The notes below the pieces were generated by a model. It worked only from the letters and a program-made list of their open reading frames with translations, ran no database searches and was not told the DNA's origin. 36,904 nt of DNA, taken from NCBI GenBank assembly GCA_035550055.1, contig DASZRO010000014.1, forward strand, positions 1 through 36,904, given 5' to 3'. A program made the translations under genes and the position numbers. Positions 22,751-30,659 of this stretch are shown here, piece by piece; positions within the stretch are counted from its first letter, which is position 1, and each line of letters opens with the position of its first letter. The stretch comes from Mycobacteriales bacterium (GTDB lineage Bacteria > Actinomycetota > Actinomycetes > JAFAQI01).

Positions 22751-24169
22751 TCACAGGCTCGGCTCGTTCAGCTGGGCCGCGACGACTCCGGTCGTCGTCC
22801 AGTCGTCGAAGCGACGCGAGCCGCTCATCTGGAGATCCGCGGAGGTGAGCGCGTTGCCGAGGTCGGGCTCGGCGGCCAGCGCGATCGCGCCGAGCAGCGA
22901 GGCGACGGCGCGCTCGACCGCGTACAGCTCGTCGACGATGTCACTCACGGCAGCGGACTCCCCCGATCCCGCGAGGCGGGACAGCCGGCTCGCCGAGTCG
23001 CGCAGGACCTGCAACGCCGGCGCGGTGTCGGCGCCGATGTCCCCGAGGGCGTGCGCCACGTCCTCGGCGGGCGCGGCTGCCGGGCGGTCGCCGACCGACA
23101 GCCAGGACTCCGCCTGTGCCGCCAGCACACCCGCGAGCAGGACCTCCCGTCGCCCGTACGGCGGCTTGCCGGCGAGGCGGCGCGCGCGAAGAACGGCGAG
23201 CGGGCTGTCCACTTCGCCGACCACGGTCACCAGCCACGGCGCGTTGTCGTCGAGCCCGGTCTTGGTGGCGCACTCGGCCAGCGCGTCGAGCACCCACGGC
23301 TCGTCGAGCGCGTCGGGATCGACGCGGCGGCGCTTCACTCCTTCCGTGTCACCGGAGTAGTGCACCGGTCCCTCATGAGCGAGCAGCACCATCTCGACCT
23401 CGGCCGCGTCGAGGGAGCGGTTCGCCGCGGTCAGCACCACCTGCGCCGAGCCGTCCACCGACCGGCTGCTCGCGAGCTCCTGTAGCTGGGCGAGCTGGAC
23501 GAACAACGCGGTCTCCGCCGACCGGGTCGCCTGCTCGTCGTAGGAGATCCACAGCAGCACCAACGGCACCCCGAGCGCGAACAGGCCGAGCGGCGCGTTG
23601 GCGGCCAGCCACGCGCCGAGCAGGCCCAGGCCCGACGAGCCGACCGAGTGCAACGCCGAGAACGGCACGTTGGTGCCGATGAGCGAGCCGAGCCGGCCGC
23701 CCGTGGTGGTGGCGAGCGCCATGACCAGCAACGCCATGTTCGCCAGCCAGAACACCGCCATCCCGCCGATCGCGCCCCACAGCCCGCCGCCGATGGCGTG
23801 GGCGAACTCCGCTCCGAGCGCGGTCGCGGCCGCGAAGCGCGACACGACGACGGCCAGGCTGATCGGGTCCTGGCGGCGCAGGACCTGGGACAGGAACACC
23901 CCGGCGGAGACGGCGACGACCGTCCAGGACCGCGGCGACTGGACGAACGCCGCCGCGATGGCGGACTCGGTGATGGCGAAGGTCCACCGCTGCCGACCGA
24001 ATGTGAGGCGCACCGCGGCGAGCTCGGCCGCAAGGACCGAGACGGTCAACACGGGCAGCGCGTAGCTGACCGGGCTGCCCCAACCGGTCAACACGCCGGC
24101 GGCGGTCGCCACGCCGGCCGCGAAGACGGTGACCAGCCGCAGCCGGGCCGCCGGGGGGATCAGGCTCAT
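22751..24169 (-). CDS. seven-helix membrane protein with GAF-like domain, probable sensor subunit
   Basis: The 472-residue protein has about seven transmembrane segments in residues 10-208 (MASE-like array). A cytosolic alpha/beta region follows (about 215-355) whose spacing resembles a GAF domain (ETALFVQLAQLQELASSRSVDG...). A helical tail of about 100 residues ends the protein. There is no HisKA, HATPase, GGDEF or HD domain, so it cannot signal alone. It is co-transcribed with the histidine kinase 7 bases downstream and is divergent from the response regulator. It may act as the ligand-sensing part of a kinase complex. Its ATG overlaps the stop of a 7-codon upstream ORF (ATGA), with only a weak GGTGA of its own. 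Confidence 0.8.
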   Translation of the reverse strand: MSLIPPAARLRLVTVFAAGVATAAGVLTGWGSPVSYALPVLTVSVLAAELAAVRLTFGRQRWTFAITESAIAAAFVQSPRSWTVVAVSAGVFLSQVLRRQDPISLAVVVSRFAAATALGAEFAHAIGGGLWGAIGGMAVFWLANMALLVMALATTTGGRLGSLIGTNVPFSALHSVGSSGLGLLGAWLAANAPLGLFALGVPLVLLWISYDEQATRSAETALFVQLAQLQELASSRSVDGSAQVVLTAANRSLDAAEVEMVLLAHEGPVHYSGDTEGVKRRRVDPDALDEPWVLDALAECATKTGLDDNAPWLVTVVGEVDSPLAVLRARRLAGKPPYGRREVLLAGVLAAQAESWLSVGDRPAAAPAEDVAHALGDIGADTAPALQVLRDSASRLSRLAGSGESAAVSDIVDELYAVERAVASLLGAIALAAEPDLGNALTSADLQMSGSRRFDDWTTTGVVAAQLNEPSL

Positions 24170-24189
24170 GACGTCACCGCGACGAACAT
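24166..24189 (-). CDS. 7-codon upstream ORF coupled to the sensor gene
   Basis: An ATG at 24189 follows GGGGGAGG by 6-7 bases, the best ribosome binding site in this leader. It encodes MFVAVTS and stops at TGA (24168-24166). That TGA overlaps the sensor ATG as ATGA. The sensor itself lacks an equally good site, so ribosomes finishing the short ORF would be well placed to start the sensor. It is read directly, but expression is inferred. Confidence 0.4.
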   Translation of the reverse strand: MFVAVTS

Positions 24190-24424
24190 CGGCGACCTCC
24201 CCCTACACACGGCGCTACGCCATCCTCGCCGGTGATTCTCGGCCGTTCGGCCCAAGAACTTCGGTATTCATCGCCGCAATCCCCCATTCGGCGCAATCAG
24301 CCGTATGGAGCAACCGTTACCCCTGTTGGGCTACAGGAGGCGCTGTCGCGCGCCGACAAACCTCTCGTCAGCACGAGGCGGCCCAGCCGTGCCCACGCCG
24401 GTATTCGAGCAGGAGGAGGGACAG
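24190..24424. other. divergent control region of the split two-component system
   Basis: This stretch separates the sensor operon from the response regulator gene. It is lower in GC than its surroundings in parts (24260-24320). It holds a direct repeat of CGCAATC (24275-24281 and 24292-24298, 17 bases apart) and a tight GGCCG/CGGCC repeat (24241-24252). An in-frame extension of the regulator reading frame begins at ATG 24305 but has no ribosome binding site. The repeats could be binding sites for the regulator, as LuxR-type regulators often act on their own promoter. No clear -35/-10 pair could be fixed. Confidence 0.35.
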
Positions 24425-25105
24425 GTGTCCGCGATCGTCGAGCGCACACCGGCGCCTTCGCCGGACCCCGTCGCGGGTTTCACCGCGATGGTGGTCGACG
24501 ACCACCCGCTGGTCCGCGAGTCGATGGCTGCCCGGCTCACCGCGATGGGCGCCCGCGAGGTCGTCGAAGCCGCGAGCGTTGCCGAGGCCCGCGCACGGGC
24601 CCACGCCGGCGGCGCCCGTGACCTCTGCGTGCTCGACGTCGGCCTGCCCGACGGTTCGGGCCTGGACCTGCTCGCGGATCTGCGCGCCGCAGGCTGGCCG
24701 CGACTCGTCGTGCTCTCCGCCGCCGACGACCCCTACTCCGTGCGCGCGGCGTTCGTCGCCGGCGCGCAGGGCTACCTGCTCAAGTCCGCCTCCCCCCTCG
24801 TCGTCGCCGACGGGGTGCGTCGGGTCCTCGACGGTGGCGTGTACGCCGACCCGTCGGTCGCGTCACTGCTCGCCGCCGGGTTGCGCGGCGGTCCGCAGCA
24901 CGACGGCGTCTCGGAGCTGTCCGGCCGGGAGGTCGAGGTCCTCCAGCTCGTCGCCGACGGCCGCTCGAACAAGGAGATCGGCGAGTCGCTCGGCCTGTCC
25001 GCGCTGACCGTGAAGAGCCATCTCGCCCGCATCGCCCGCAAGCTGGGTACCGGCGACCGTGCGGAGATGGTCGCGATGGCGATGCGCGCCGGGGTCGTCC
25101 GGTAG
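24425..25105 (+). CDS. NarL/FixJ-type response regulator
   Basis: The 226-residue protein has a receiver domain with the acidic pair D25/D26 (VVDDHPLVRE), phospho-acceptor Asp71 (LCVLDVGLPDGSG), switch Ser98 and Lys120 (YLLKSASP). A LuxR-type helix-turn-helix follows at about 158-220 (LSGREVEVLQLVADGRSNKEIGESLGLSALTVKSHLARIARKLG). GTG 24425 follows AGGAGGAGGGAC within a good distance and is preferred over the longer frame from 24305. It is divergent from the sensor and histidine kinase genes, and the kinase class (HisKA_3) is the one that pairs with this regulator class, so the three form one system. Confidence 0.93.
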   Translation: MSAIVERTPAPSPDPVAGFTAMVVDDHPLVRESMAARLTAMGAREVVEAASVAEARARAHAGGARDLCVLDVGLPDGSGLDLLADLRAAGWPRLVVLSAADDPYSVRAAFVAGAQGYLLKSASPLVVADGVRRVLDGGVYADPSVASLLAAGLRGGPQHDGVSELSGREVEVLQLVADGRSNKEIGESLGLSALTVKSHLARIARKLGTGDRAEMVAMAMRAGVVR

Positions 25106-25161
25106 CTGCGGTCCCGGACCGTCGCCCGGCCGCGCCGATGCGTACTCGCGGTCTCATCCCC

Positions 25162-25167
25162 TAACGT
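25162..25167 (+). promoter_or_regulatory. probable -10 element of the RNase D gene
   Basis: TAACGT ends 7 bases before the GTG at 25175. There is no Shine-Dalgarno sequence, so a leaderless transcript is likely. Confidence 0.5.
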
Positions 25168-25174
25168 CGAACGC

Positions 25175-26422
25175 GTGAGCGAAACCGTCGAGGAGACCGC
25201 GCCGCCGGTCATCGAGGCTGACGCGCCCGAGGTTCCGCTGCTCAGCGAACCCAGCGGCGGCGTACCGCCGATCATCGACACCCTTGCCGCGCTCGAAGCC
25301 GCGACCGAGGCGCTGCGCGACGGGAGCGGCCCCGTGGCCGTCGACGCCGAACGCGCATCGGGCTACCGCTACGGCCAACGTGCCTATCTGATCCAGATCC
25401 GCCGCGAGGGCCCCGGCACGCTGCTGATCGACCCGGTCCCGTTCGGCGACCTGCGGCGCATCACCGAGGCGGTCGGCGACGCCGAGTGGGTGGTGCACGC
25501 CGCGTCGCAGGACCTGCCGTCGATGCGCGAGCTCGGCCTGGTGCCCAAGCGGATGTTCGACACCGAGCTCGCCGCGCGGCTCGCCGGGTTCGAGCGGGTC
25601 GGCCTCGCGACGATGGTCGAGCTTCTCCTCGGCGTCCGGCTGGCCAAGGAGCACTCCGCCGTCGACTGGTCCAAGCGGCCGTTGCCGGAGCCCTGGCTGC
25701 GCTACGCGGCGCTCGACGTCGAGGTGCTGCTCGACCTGCGCGACGAGCTCGAGGCGGTGCTTCGTCGGCAAGGCAAGCTGGACTGGGCCCACGAGGAGTT
25801 CGCGGCGGTGCTCAGCGCCGAGCCGACGGCGCCGCGGGCCGACCCGTGGCGGCGTACCAGCGGGATCCACCGCATCCGCAACCGTCGCCAGCTCGCCGTC
25901 GTACGAGCGGTCTGGTACGAACGCGACCGCATCGCTCGCGCCCGCGACACCGCGCCCGGCCGGGTGCTGACCGACGCCGCGATCGTCGCGGCCGCCCTGA
26001 GCGCTCCCGCCACCGAAGCCGATCTCGTGAAGGTCGCCGGTTGGGGCGGTCGCGCGACGCGGCGGCTCGCCACCGAGCTGTGGCCGGTGATCGAGGCGGC
26101 CCGGGCGCTGCCCGAGACGGACCTGCCCCGCCCCGCGGTCGCCGGCGACGGCCCGCCACCCGCGAGCCGCTGGCCGGACCGCGACCCGGTCGCCGCCGCC
26201 CGGCTCGCCCGGGCGCGCGCGGTGATGGCGGAGGCCTCGCAGCGCCACAACATCCCGACCGAGAACCTGCTCACCCCCGAGCTGCTGCGCCGCTTGGCGT
26301 GGTCGCCGCCGTCGTCGGACGTGGCGGCGGTCACCGACTTCCTGCTCGCCGGCGGCGCCCGGCAGTGGCAGGTCTCCGTCGTCGGGCCGGCACTCGCCGC
26401 CGCGATGGCCGATCCGGATTGA
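25175..26422 (+). CDS. RNase D-like 3'-5' exonuclease with HRDC domain
   Basis: The 415-residue protein has the DEDDy exonuclease set: VAVDAERA (Asp and Glu of Exo I, near residue 55), VVHAASQDLPSM (Exo II), and YAALDVEVLLDL (Exo III Tyr and Asp, near 187). An HRDC domain lies at about 225-305 (IRNRRQLAVVRAVWYERDRIARARDTAPGRVLTD). This is the actinobacterial RNase D form that trims stable RNA 3' ends. It sits where Rv2681 lies relative to DUF3000 and dxs, although the signalling genes are inserted between DUF3000 and this gene here. The stop overlaps the GNAT start (TTGA). Confidence 0.9.
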   Translation: MSETVEETAPPVIEADAPEVPLLSEPSGGVPPIIDTLAALEAATEALRDGSGPVAVDAERASGYRYGQRAYLIQIRREGPGTLLIDPVPFGDLRRITEAVGDAEWVVHAASQDLPSMRELGLVPKRMFDTELAARLAGFERVGLATMVELLLGVRLAKEHSAVDWSKRPLPEPWLRYAALDVEVLLDLRDELEAVLRRQGKLDWAHEEFAAVLSAEPTAPRADPWRRTSGIHRIRNRRQLAVVRAVWYERDRIARARDTAPGRVLTDAAIVAAALSAPATEADLVKVAGWGGRATRRLATELWPVIEAARALPETDLPRPAVAGDGPPPASRWPDRDPVAAARLARARAVMAEASQRHNIPTENLLTPELLRRLAWSPPSSDVAAVTDFLLAGGARQWQVSVVGPALAAAMADPD

Positions 26423-26856
26423 GGCTGCTTCGCGTCGACGCGGCACAAGCTGACGCGTTCGCTCGCGGCGAGACCGGCCCATGGCCACTCGCGCCGGGCT
26501 GGCCGCACGCCGCCACCGTCGCCGGCCTGGGCTTCGCGCGCAGCGGCGGGCTGCAGTGCCTCGTCATCGACGACGACGGTCGGATCGCCGGCGAGTGCGG
26601 CACGAAGCTCCCGCCGCGCGACGGGGTCGTCGAGATCGGGTATGGACTCGCTGCACCCAGCCGCGGCCAGGGCCTGGGCGGCCGCGCCGTCGGCGAGCTG
26701 GTCGCGATGCTGCGCTCGATGCCCGAGGTGACGACGATCGAGGCCGAGGTCCACGTGTCCAACGTGGCCTCCCGCCGGCTGGTCGAACGACTCGGGTTCG
26801 TCACCGAGGGCGAGCCGGCGGGCGGCTACCTCCGCTACCGCCTCCGCGCCCGCTGA
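26419..26856 (+). CDS. GNAT family N-acetyltransferase
   Basis: The 145-residue product has the GNAT acetyl-CoA motif GYGLAAPSRGQGLGGRAVGELVAML and the later motif B region VHVSNVASRRLVERLGFVTEGE. This resembles RimJ/RimL-type acetyltransferases (S-N-x-x-S-x-x-L-x-E-x-L-G-F). The acceptor is unknown. The start is a TTG at 26419 overlapping the RNase D stop as TTGA, so translation is coupled; no other start precedes the domain. The gene ends 11 bases before the convergent protease gene. Confidence 0.82.
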   Translation: MRLLRVDAAQADAFARGETGPWPLAPGWPHAATVAGLGFARSGGLQCLVIDDDGRIAGECGTKLPPRDGVVEIGYGLAAPSRGQGLGGRAVGELVAMLRSMPEVTTIEAEVHVSNVASRRLVERLGFVTEGEPAGGYLRYRLRAR

Positions 26857-26867
26857 GGCGCGGCCGG

Positions 26868-27659
26868 TTACTGCCCGGTCGTGCAGCCGTCGCTCGGCGG
26901 GGCCGGGAAGTGGTCGGGAGCGCCGTGCCGACCCGCTCGGGCGAGTGCCCGATGCGCCGCCTCCCCCAACGGCGCCGAGTACAGCTGTTGTTTCGTGCAG
27001 CCGCCTTGGTGCAGCCCGCCGACCAGACCGACGACGCTGCGCTCCTTCCCCGAGCCGGCCAGCCAGGGACCGCCGCTGGTGCCGTCCGCGAAGCCGTTGC
27101 AGCGAATCGCGTCGTAGGCGCCCTTGCGGTAGGTGCTCGCCCGGCACCGCAACCCGGAGCCACCGACGCCGAGCGGGTAGCCGTAGGCGGTGGCGACACT
27201 GCCCGGCTCGGGGATGCGGCCCAGCCGATTCGCGCCGGTCACGCTCTGCAACGTGCGTTGCCGGCCGTCGATCCGCTTGGGCGCGACGAGCAGGAACGCG
27301 AAGTCGTCGTGCGGGTCGGTGTGCTGGATCCAAGCCGGCGCGGCGTAGGCGGCGGTGACCCGCCACATGCCGTACGGCGCCTGGCCGTCGTGGAACCCCG
27401 GCGCGAACTCATATCCCGCCGCGGTGCCGCTCCGCACGCAGTGCGCGGCCGTGACGATGACGCTGCGGTCCGCGCTGGCCACGACGCTGGCGGTGCAGAT
27501 GTGGAGCGGGAACAACCCGGTGATGAACAGCGCGCCCACCGTCGGGGTGCCGTCGAACGTTGTCGCCGTGACGCGGGGCGGCGCCGAGGCGTGGGCCGGC
27601 GATGCCAGCACGCTGCCCGCTGCCGCAACCGTTGCGGCGAGCAGCCGAGCCAGCCTCAC
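26868..27659 (-). CDS. secreted trypsin-like (S1 family) serine protease
   Basis: The 263-residue protein has a Sec signal peptide (about 1-24, ending SPAHA). Its chymotrypsin-type triad is His73 (VTAAHC), Asp119 (HDDFAFLLV) and Ser195 (DGTSGGPWL). Cysteine pairs such as C55/C74 suggest the conserved disulfide. The residues before the domain could serve as a very short propeptide. The pocket region ([12 protein letters not shown]) does not fix the specificity. GTG 27659 overlaps the dxs stop as GTGA, so the protease gene is translationally coupled to dxs, although the functions seem unrelated. Confidence 0.9.
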   Translation of the reverse strand: MRLARLLAATVAAAGSVLASPAHASAPPRVTATTFDGTPTVGALFITGLFPLHICTASVVASADRSVIVTAAHCVRSGTAAGYEFAPGFHDGQAPYGMWRVTAAYAAPAWIQHTDPHDDFAFLLVAPKRIDGRQRTLQSVTGANRLGRIPEPGSVATAYGYPLGVGGSGLRCRASTYRKGAYDAIRCNGFADGTSGGPWLAGSGKERSVVGLVGGLHQGGCTKQQLYSAPLGEAAHRALARAGRHGAPDHFPAPPSDGCTTGQ

Positions 27660-29548
27660 CCGGAGGTGACGGAGCTCGCGCCGGCGGCGGCTTCGATGAC
27701 GGCGCGGGCGATCTCCTGCGCCGACAGGCCGCATTCGGCGAGCAGGGTCGGTCGTTCGCCGTGGGGCAGGAACTGCTGCGGCAGCGCGACCTGCCGTAGC
27801 GGCACCCGGATGTTGCGGGCGAGCAGCTCGCGAGCGATGGCGGTGCCGACGCCGCCTGCGCCGACACCGTCCTCGATCACGACGACCTGCTCGTGTGCGG
27901 CGGCGAGCGCCGGCAGCGCGGCGTCGACGGGGAGCACCCACCGCGGGTCGACCACGGTGACGCCGACCCCCTGAGCCGCCAGCCGGTCCGCGACGTCGAG
28001 CGCGATCGCGGCCTGGGGTCCCACCGCCACGATCAGGACGTCACTGGAGTCGTCGCGGCGCAGCACGTCCATCTCCCCGATCCGGTCGACTGCGGCGATG
28101 TCGTCGTCGACCGACGCCTTCGGGAAGCGCACCGCGGTCGGCCCGCTGTCGTGGTCGACCGCCTCGTGGAGCAGCTGGCGCAGCCGCGTCGCGTCGCGCG
28201 GAGCGGCGACCCGCATCCCGGGCACGATCCCGAGCACCGCGAGATCCCACATGCCGTGGTGCGAGGAGCCGTCAGGCCCGGTGATGCCGGAGCGGTCGAG
28301 TACGAACGTCACGGGGAGGTGGTGCATCGCAACGTCCATCAGCACCTGATCGAACGCCCGGTTGAGGAACGTCGAGTAGATGCACACCACCGGATGCAGG
28401 CCACCCATCGCCATGCCGGCGGCCGAGGTCACCGCGTGCTGCTCGGCGATCCCGACGTCGAAGGCGCGCTCCGGGAAGCGCTCGGCAAACGGGTGCAGCC
28501 CCACGGGCCGCAGCATGGCGGCGGTGATCGCGACGACATCGGGGCGCTGGTCGCCGATCACCACCATCTCCTCCGCGAACACGTTGGTCCACGTCGGCGG
28601 TCCGACCGACACCGGGCGGCCGGTGAGCGGGTCGATCACGTTGACGGAGTGGAACTGGTCGGCCTCGTCGTCGACGGCCGGGCCGTAGCCGCGGCCCTTC
28701 TCGGTGAGGCAGTGCACGATCACCGGACCGCCGAACCGGCGCGCGTGACGCAGCGCCTGCTCCACCGCGGCCACGTCATGGCCGTCGATCGGTCCGACGT
28801 ACTTCAGGCCCAGGTCCTCGAACATCGCCTGGGGCTGGATGAGGTCTTTCACGCCCTTCTTCATGCCGTGCAGCGCCTCGTAGATGGGCCCGCCGAGCAC
28901 CGGGGTGCGCGCCAGCGACGTCTTGACCAGGCCGAGGGTGCGCTCGTACGACGGCGACAGCCGCAGTCCGGCGAGATGCGCGGCGAGGCCACCGACGGTC
29001 GGGGCGTAGGAGCGGCCGTTGTCGTTGACGACGATGACCACCGGCCGGTCCGGCGCTCCGGCGATGTTGTTGAGCGCCTCCCAGCACATGCCGCCGGTGA
29101 GCGAGCCGTCGCCGACAACGGCGACGACCGCCCGGTCGGACTGCCCGGCCAACCCGAAGGCCTTCGCCAGGCCGTCGGCGTAGGACAGCGCAGTGGAGGC
29201 GTGGGAGTTCTCGACCCAGTCGTGCCGGCTCTCCGCGCGTGACGGATAGCCGGACAGGCCACCCGCCTGCCGAAGTACGCCGAACTGGTCGCGCCGGCCC
29301 GTCAGCAGCTTGTGCACGTAGGACTGATGGCCGGTGTCCCAGACGATCGCGTCGTGCGGTGAGTCGAACACGCGATGCAGCGCGATCGTCAGCTCGACGA
29401 CCCCGAGATTCGGGCCCAGATGCCCGCCGGTGCGGGCGACCGCCGAAATCAGGAACTCTCTGATCTCCTGCGCGAGCGCGGGCAGGTGGGAAGCGTCGAG
29501 CTGCTTCAGATCGGCCGGCTCGTGGATGGTCTCCAGCAGCCCGCTCAT
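27656..29548 (-). CDS. dxs: 1-deoxy-D-xylulose-5-phosphate synthase
   Basis: The 630-residue protein covers all DXS domains. The thiamine-diphosphate-binding region has [17 protein letters not shown] and the metal motif [16 protein letters not shown]. The middle transketolase-like domain has the [15 protein letters not shown] block, and the C-terminal domain ends with [12 protein letters not shown]. It makes DXP from pyruvate and glyceraldehyde-3-phosphate, the first step of the MEP isoprenoid route, and acts in the cytoplasm. ATG 29548 is supported by TAGGAT ending 7 bases upstream. The stop overlaps the protease start (GTGA). Confidence 0.97.
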   Translation of the reverse strand: MSGLLETIHEPADLKQLDASHLPALAQEIREFLISAVARTGGHLGPNLGVVELTIALHRVFDSPHDAIVWDTGHQSYVHKLLTGRRDQFGVLRQAGGLSGYPSRAESRHDWVENSHASTALSYADGLAKAFGLAGQSDRAVVAVVGDGSLTGGMCWEALNNIAGAPDRPVVIVVNDNGRSYAPTVGGLAAHLAGLRLSPSYERTLGLVKTSLARTPVLGGPIYEALHGMKKGVKDLIQPQAMFEDLGLKYVGPIDGHDVAAVEQALRHARRFGGPVIVHCLTEKGRGYGPAVDDEADQFHSVNVIDPLTGRPVSVGPPTWTNVFAEEMVVIGDQRPDVVAITAAMLRPVGLHPFAERFPERAFDVGIAEQHAVTSAAGMAMGGLHPVVCIYSTFLNRAFDQVLMDVAMHHLPVTFVLDRSGITGPDGSSHHGMWDLAVLGIVPGMRVAAPRDATRLRQLLHEAVDHDSGPTAVRFPKASVDDDIAAVDRIGEMDVLRRDDSSDVLIVAVGPQAAIALDVADRLAAQGVGVTVVDPRWVLPVDAALPALAAAHEQVVVIEDGVGAGGVGTAIARELLARNIRVPLRQVALPQQFLPHGERPTLLAECGLSAQEIARAVIEAAAGASSVTSG

Positions 29549-29555
29549 GAGTTCG

Positions 29556-29561
29556 ATCCTA
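29556..29561 (-). promoter_or_regulatory. probable -10 element of dxs, built on the upstream stop codon
   Basis: TAGGAT on the minus strand lies 7 bases before the dxs ATG, and its first three bases are the TAG stop of the methyltransferase gene. The promoter therefore overlaps the end of the preceding coding sequence. Confidence 0.45.
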
Positions 29562-30659
29562 GGTCGTGGGCTCCAGCAGCGCGACGCACTCGACGTGCGC
29601 GGTCATCGGGAACAGGTCGAAGGCCCGCAAGCCGGTCAGCGACCAGCCCGCGCCGACGAAGGTCGCGATGTCGCGGGCCATCGAGGCGGGCTCGCACGCC
29701 ACATAGCAGACCTGCCGTGGACCGAGCGCCACGATGCCGTCGACGACAGCGGCGCCGGCACCCTTGCGCGGCGGGTCGAGCACGACCACGTCGGCTCCTT
29801 CGCCGAAGCGGGCCAGCCATCGCGCCACCTGCTCGGCCACGACCGTCACGTTCGCCAGATCGGCAAGGTTCGCCGTCGCGGCCCGGGCGGCCTCGCGATG
29901 GCTCTCGACGAGCACCACGTCTCCGCGCGGCACCAGCGGCGCGAGCGCGCCGGCGAACAGGCCGACCCCGCCGTACAGGTCCAGGCAACGGTCGGACGGG
30001 TGGACGTCCAGAAATCCGAGGACCGCGCCGGTCAGCGCGCCCGGGGCGCCGGGGTGGACCTGCCAGAAGCCGCCTTCGGGGATCCGGTAGCGGCGCCCGC
30101 CAACCGTGACCTCGTCGGAGGACTGCAGGTCGACCGCGTCGACGTCCGGCCAGTGCTCCGCGACGACCGAGGCGACCGGGAGCGAGTCGTGCGCGATCAG
30201 GCAGTCGGTGACGTGCTCGATCGTGCTGGACCGGTGTCGATGCAGGCCGGCCACCCCGTCAGGCCCGACCGCGAGCCGCATCCGGGTGCGCCAGCCGAGC
30301 CCTTCGTGGTCACCCGGCACCGCCTCCACCACGACGTCGCGCTCCAGCTTCGCGATGCGGCGCAGCGCCGCATCGACGACCTCCGCCTTCAGCGCCCGCT
30401 GCTCGGCCAGCCGCACGTGCTGCCAGTCGCAGCCGCCGCAGCGCCCCGGGCCGGCGAACCGGCACGGCGGGTCGACCCGGTGGGGCGAGGCCGCGAGGAT
30501 CTCGACGGCATCCGCGCGCAGGAACGACGGCTTCTCCTCCGTGACGAGGACACGCACCCGCTCGCCGGGCAACGCGTGCCGGACCAGGACCGCCCGGCCG
30601 TCCGGAGCGTGCGCGACGCAGATCCCGCCGTGCCCGACCGGTCCGACCTCGACGATCAC
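29559..30659 (-). CDS. TrmA/RlmD-family RNA (uracil-5-)methyltransferase
   Basis: The 366-residue protein has an N-terminal TRAM-type beta-barrel (about 1-55: [30 protein letters not shown]). A CxxxxxxxCxxC stretch follows (C66, C74, C77, likely part of a [4Fe-4S] site). The Rossmann methyltransferase has [24 protein letters not shown] and the catalytic Cys in [12 protein letters not shown]. Such enzymes methylate a uracil in 23S rRNA or tRNA. It occupies the Rv2689c position (from memory). GTG 30659 overlaps the stop of the upstream transporter gene (GTGA). Confidence 0.93.
   Translation of the reverse strand: MIVEVGPVGHGGICVAHAPDGRAVLVRHALPGERVRVLVTEEKPSFLRADAVEILAASPHRVDPPCRFAGPGRCGGCDWQHVRLAEQRALKAEVVDAALRRIAKLERDVVVEAVPGDHEGLGWRTRMRLAVGPDGVAGLHRHRSSTIEHVTDCLIAHDSLPVASVVAEHWPDVDAVDLQSSDEVTVGGRRYRIPEGGFWQVHPGAPGALTGAVLGFLDVHPSDRCLDLYGGVGLFAGALAPLVPRGDVVLVESHREAARAATANLADLANVTVVAEQVARWLARFGEGADVVVLDPPRKGAGAAVVDGIVALGPRQVCYVACEPASMARDIATFVGAGWSLTGLRAFDLFPMTAHVECVALLEPTT

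Noticed and set aside
24305-24424. 40-codon N-terminal extension of the response regulator from ATG 24305
   Set aside because: There is no ribosome binding site or good leaderless promoter before 24305. The GTG at 24425 has a strong AGGAGGAGGG, and the receiver domain needs no extension.
25702-27366. 554-codon minus-strand frame across RNase D, GNAT and the protease
   Set aside because: It crosses three genes with convincing motifs and shows only Ala/Arg-rich low complexity.
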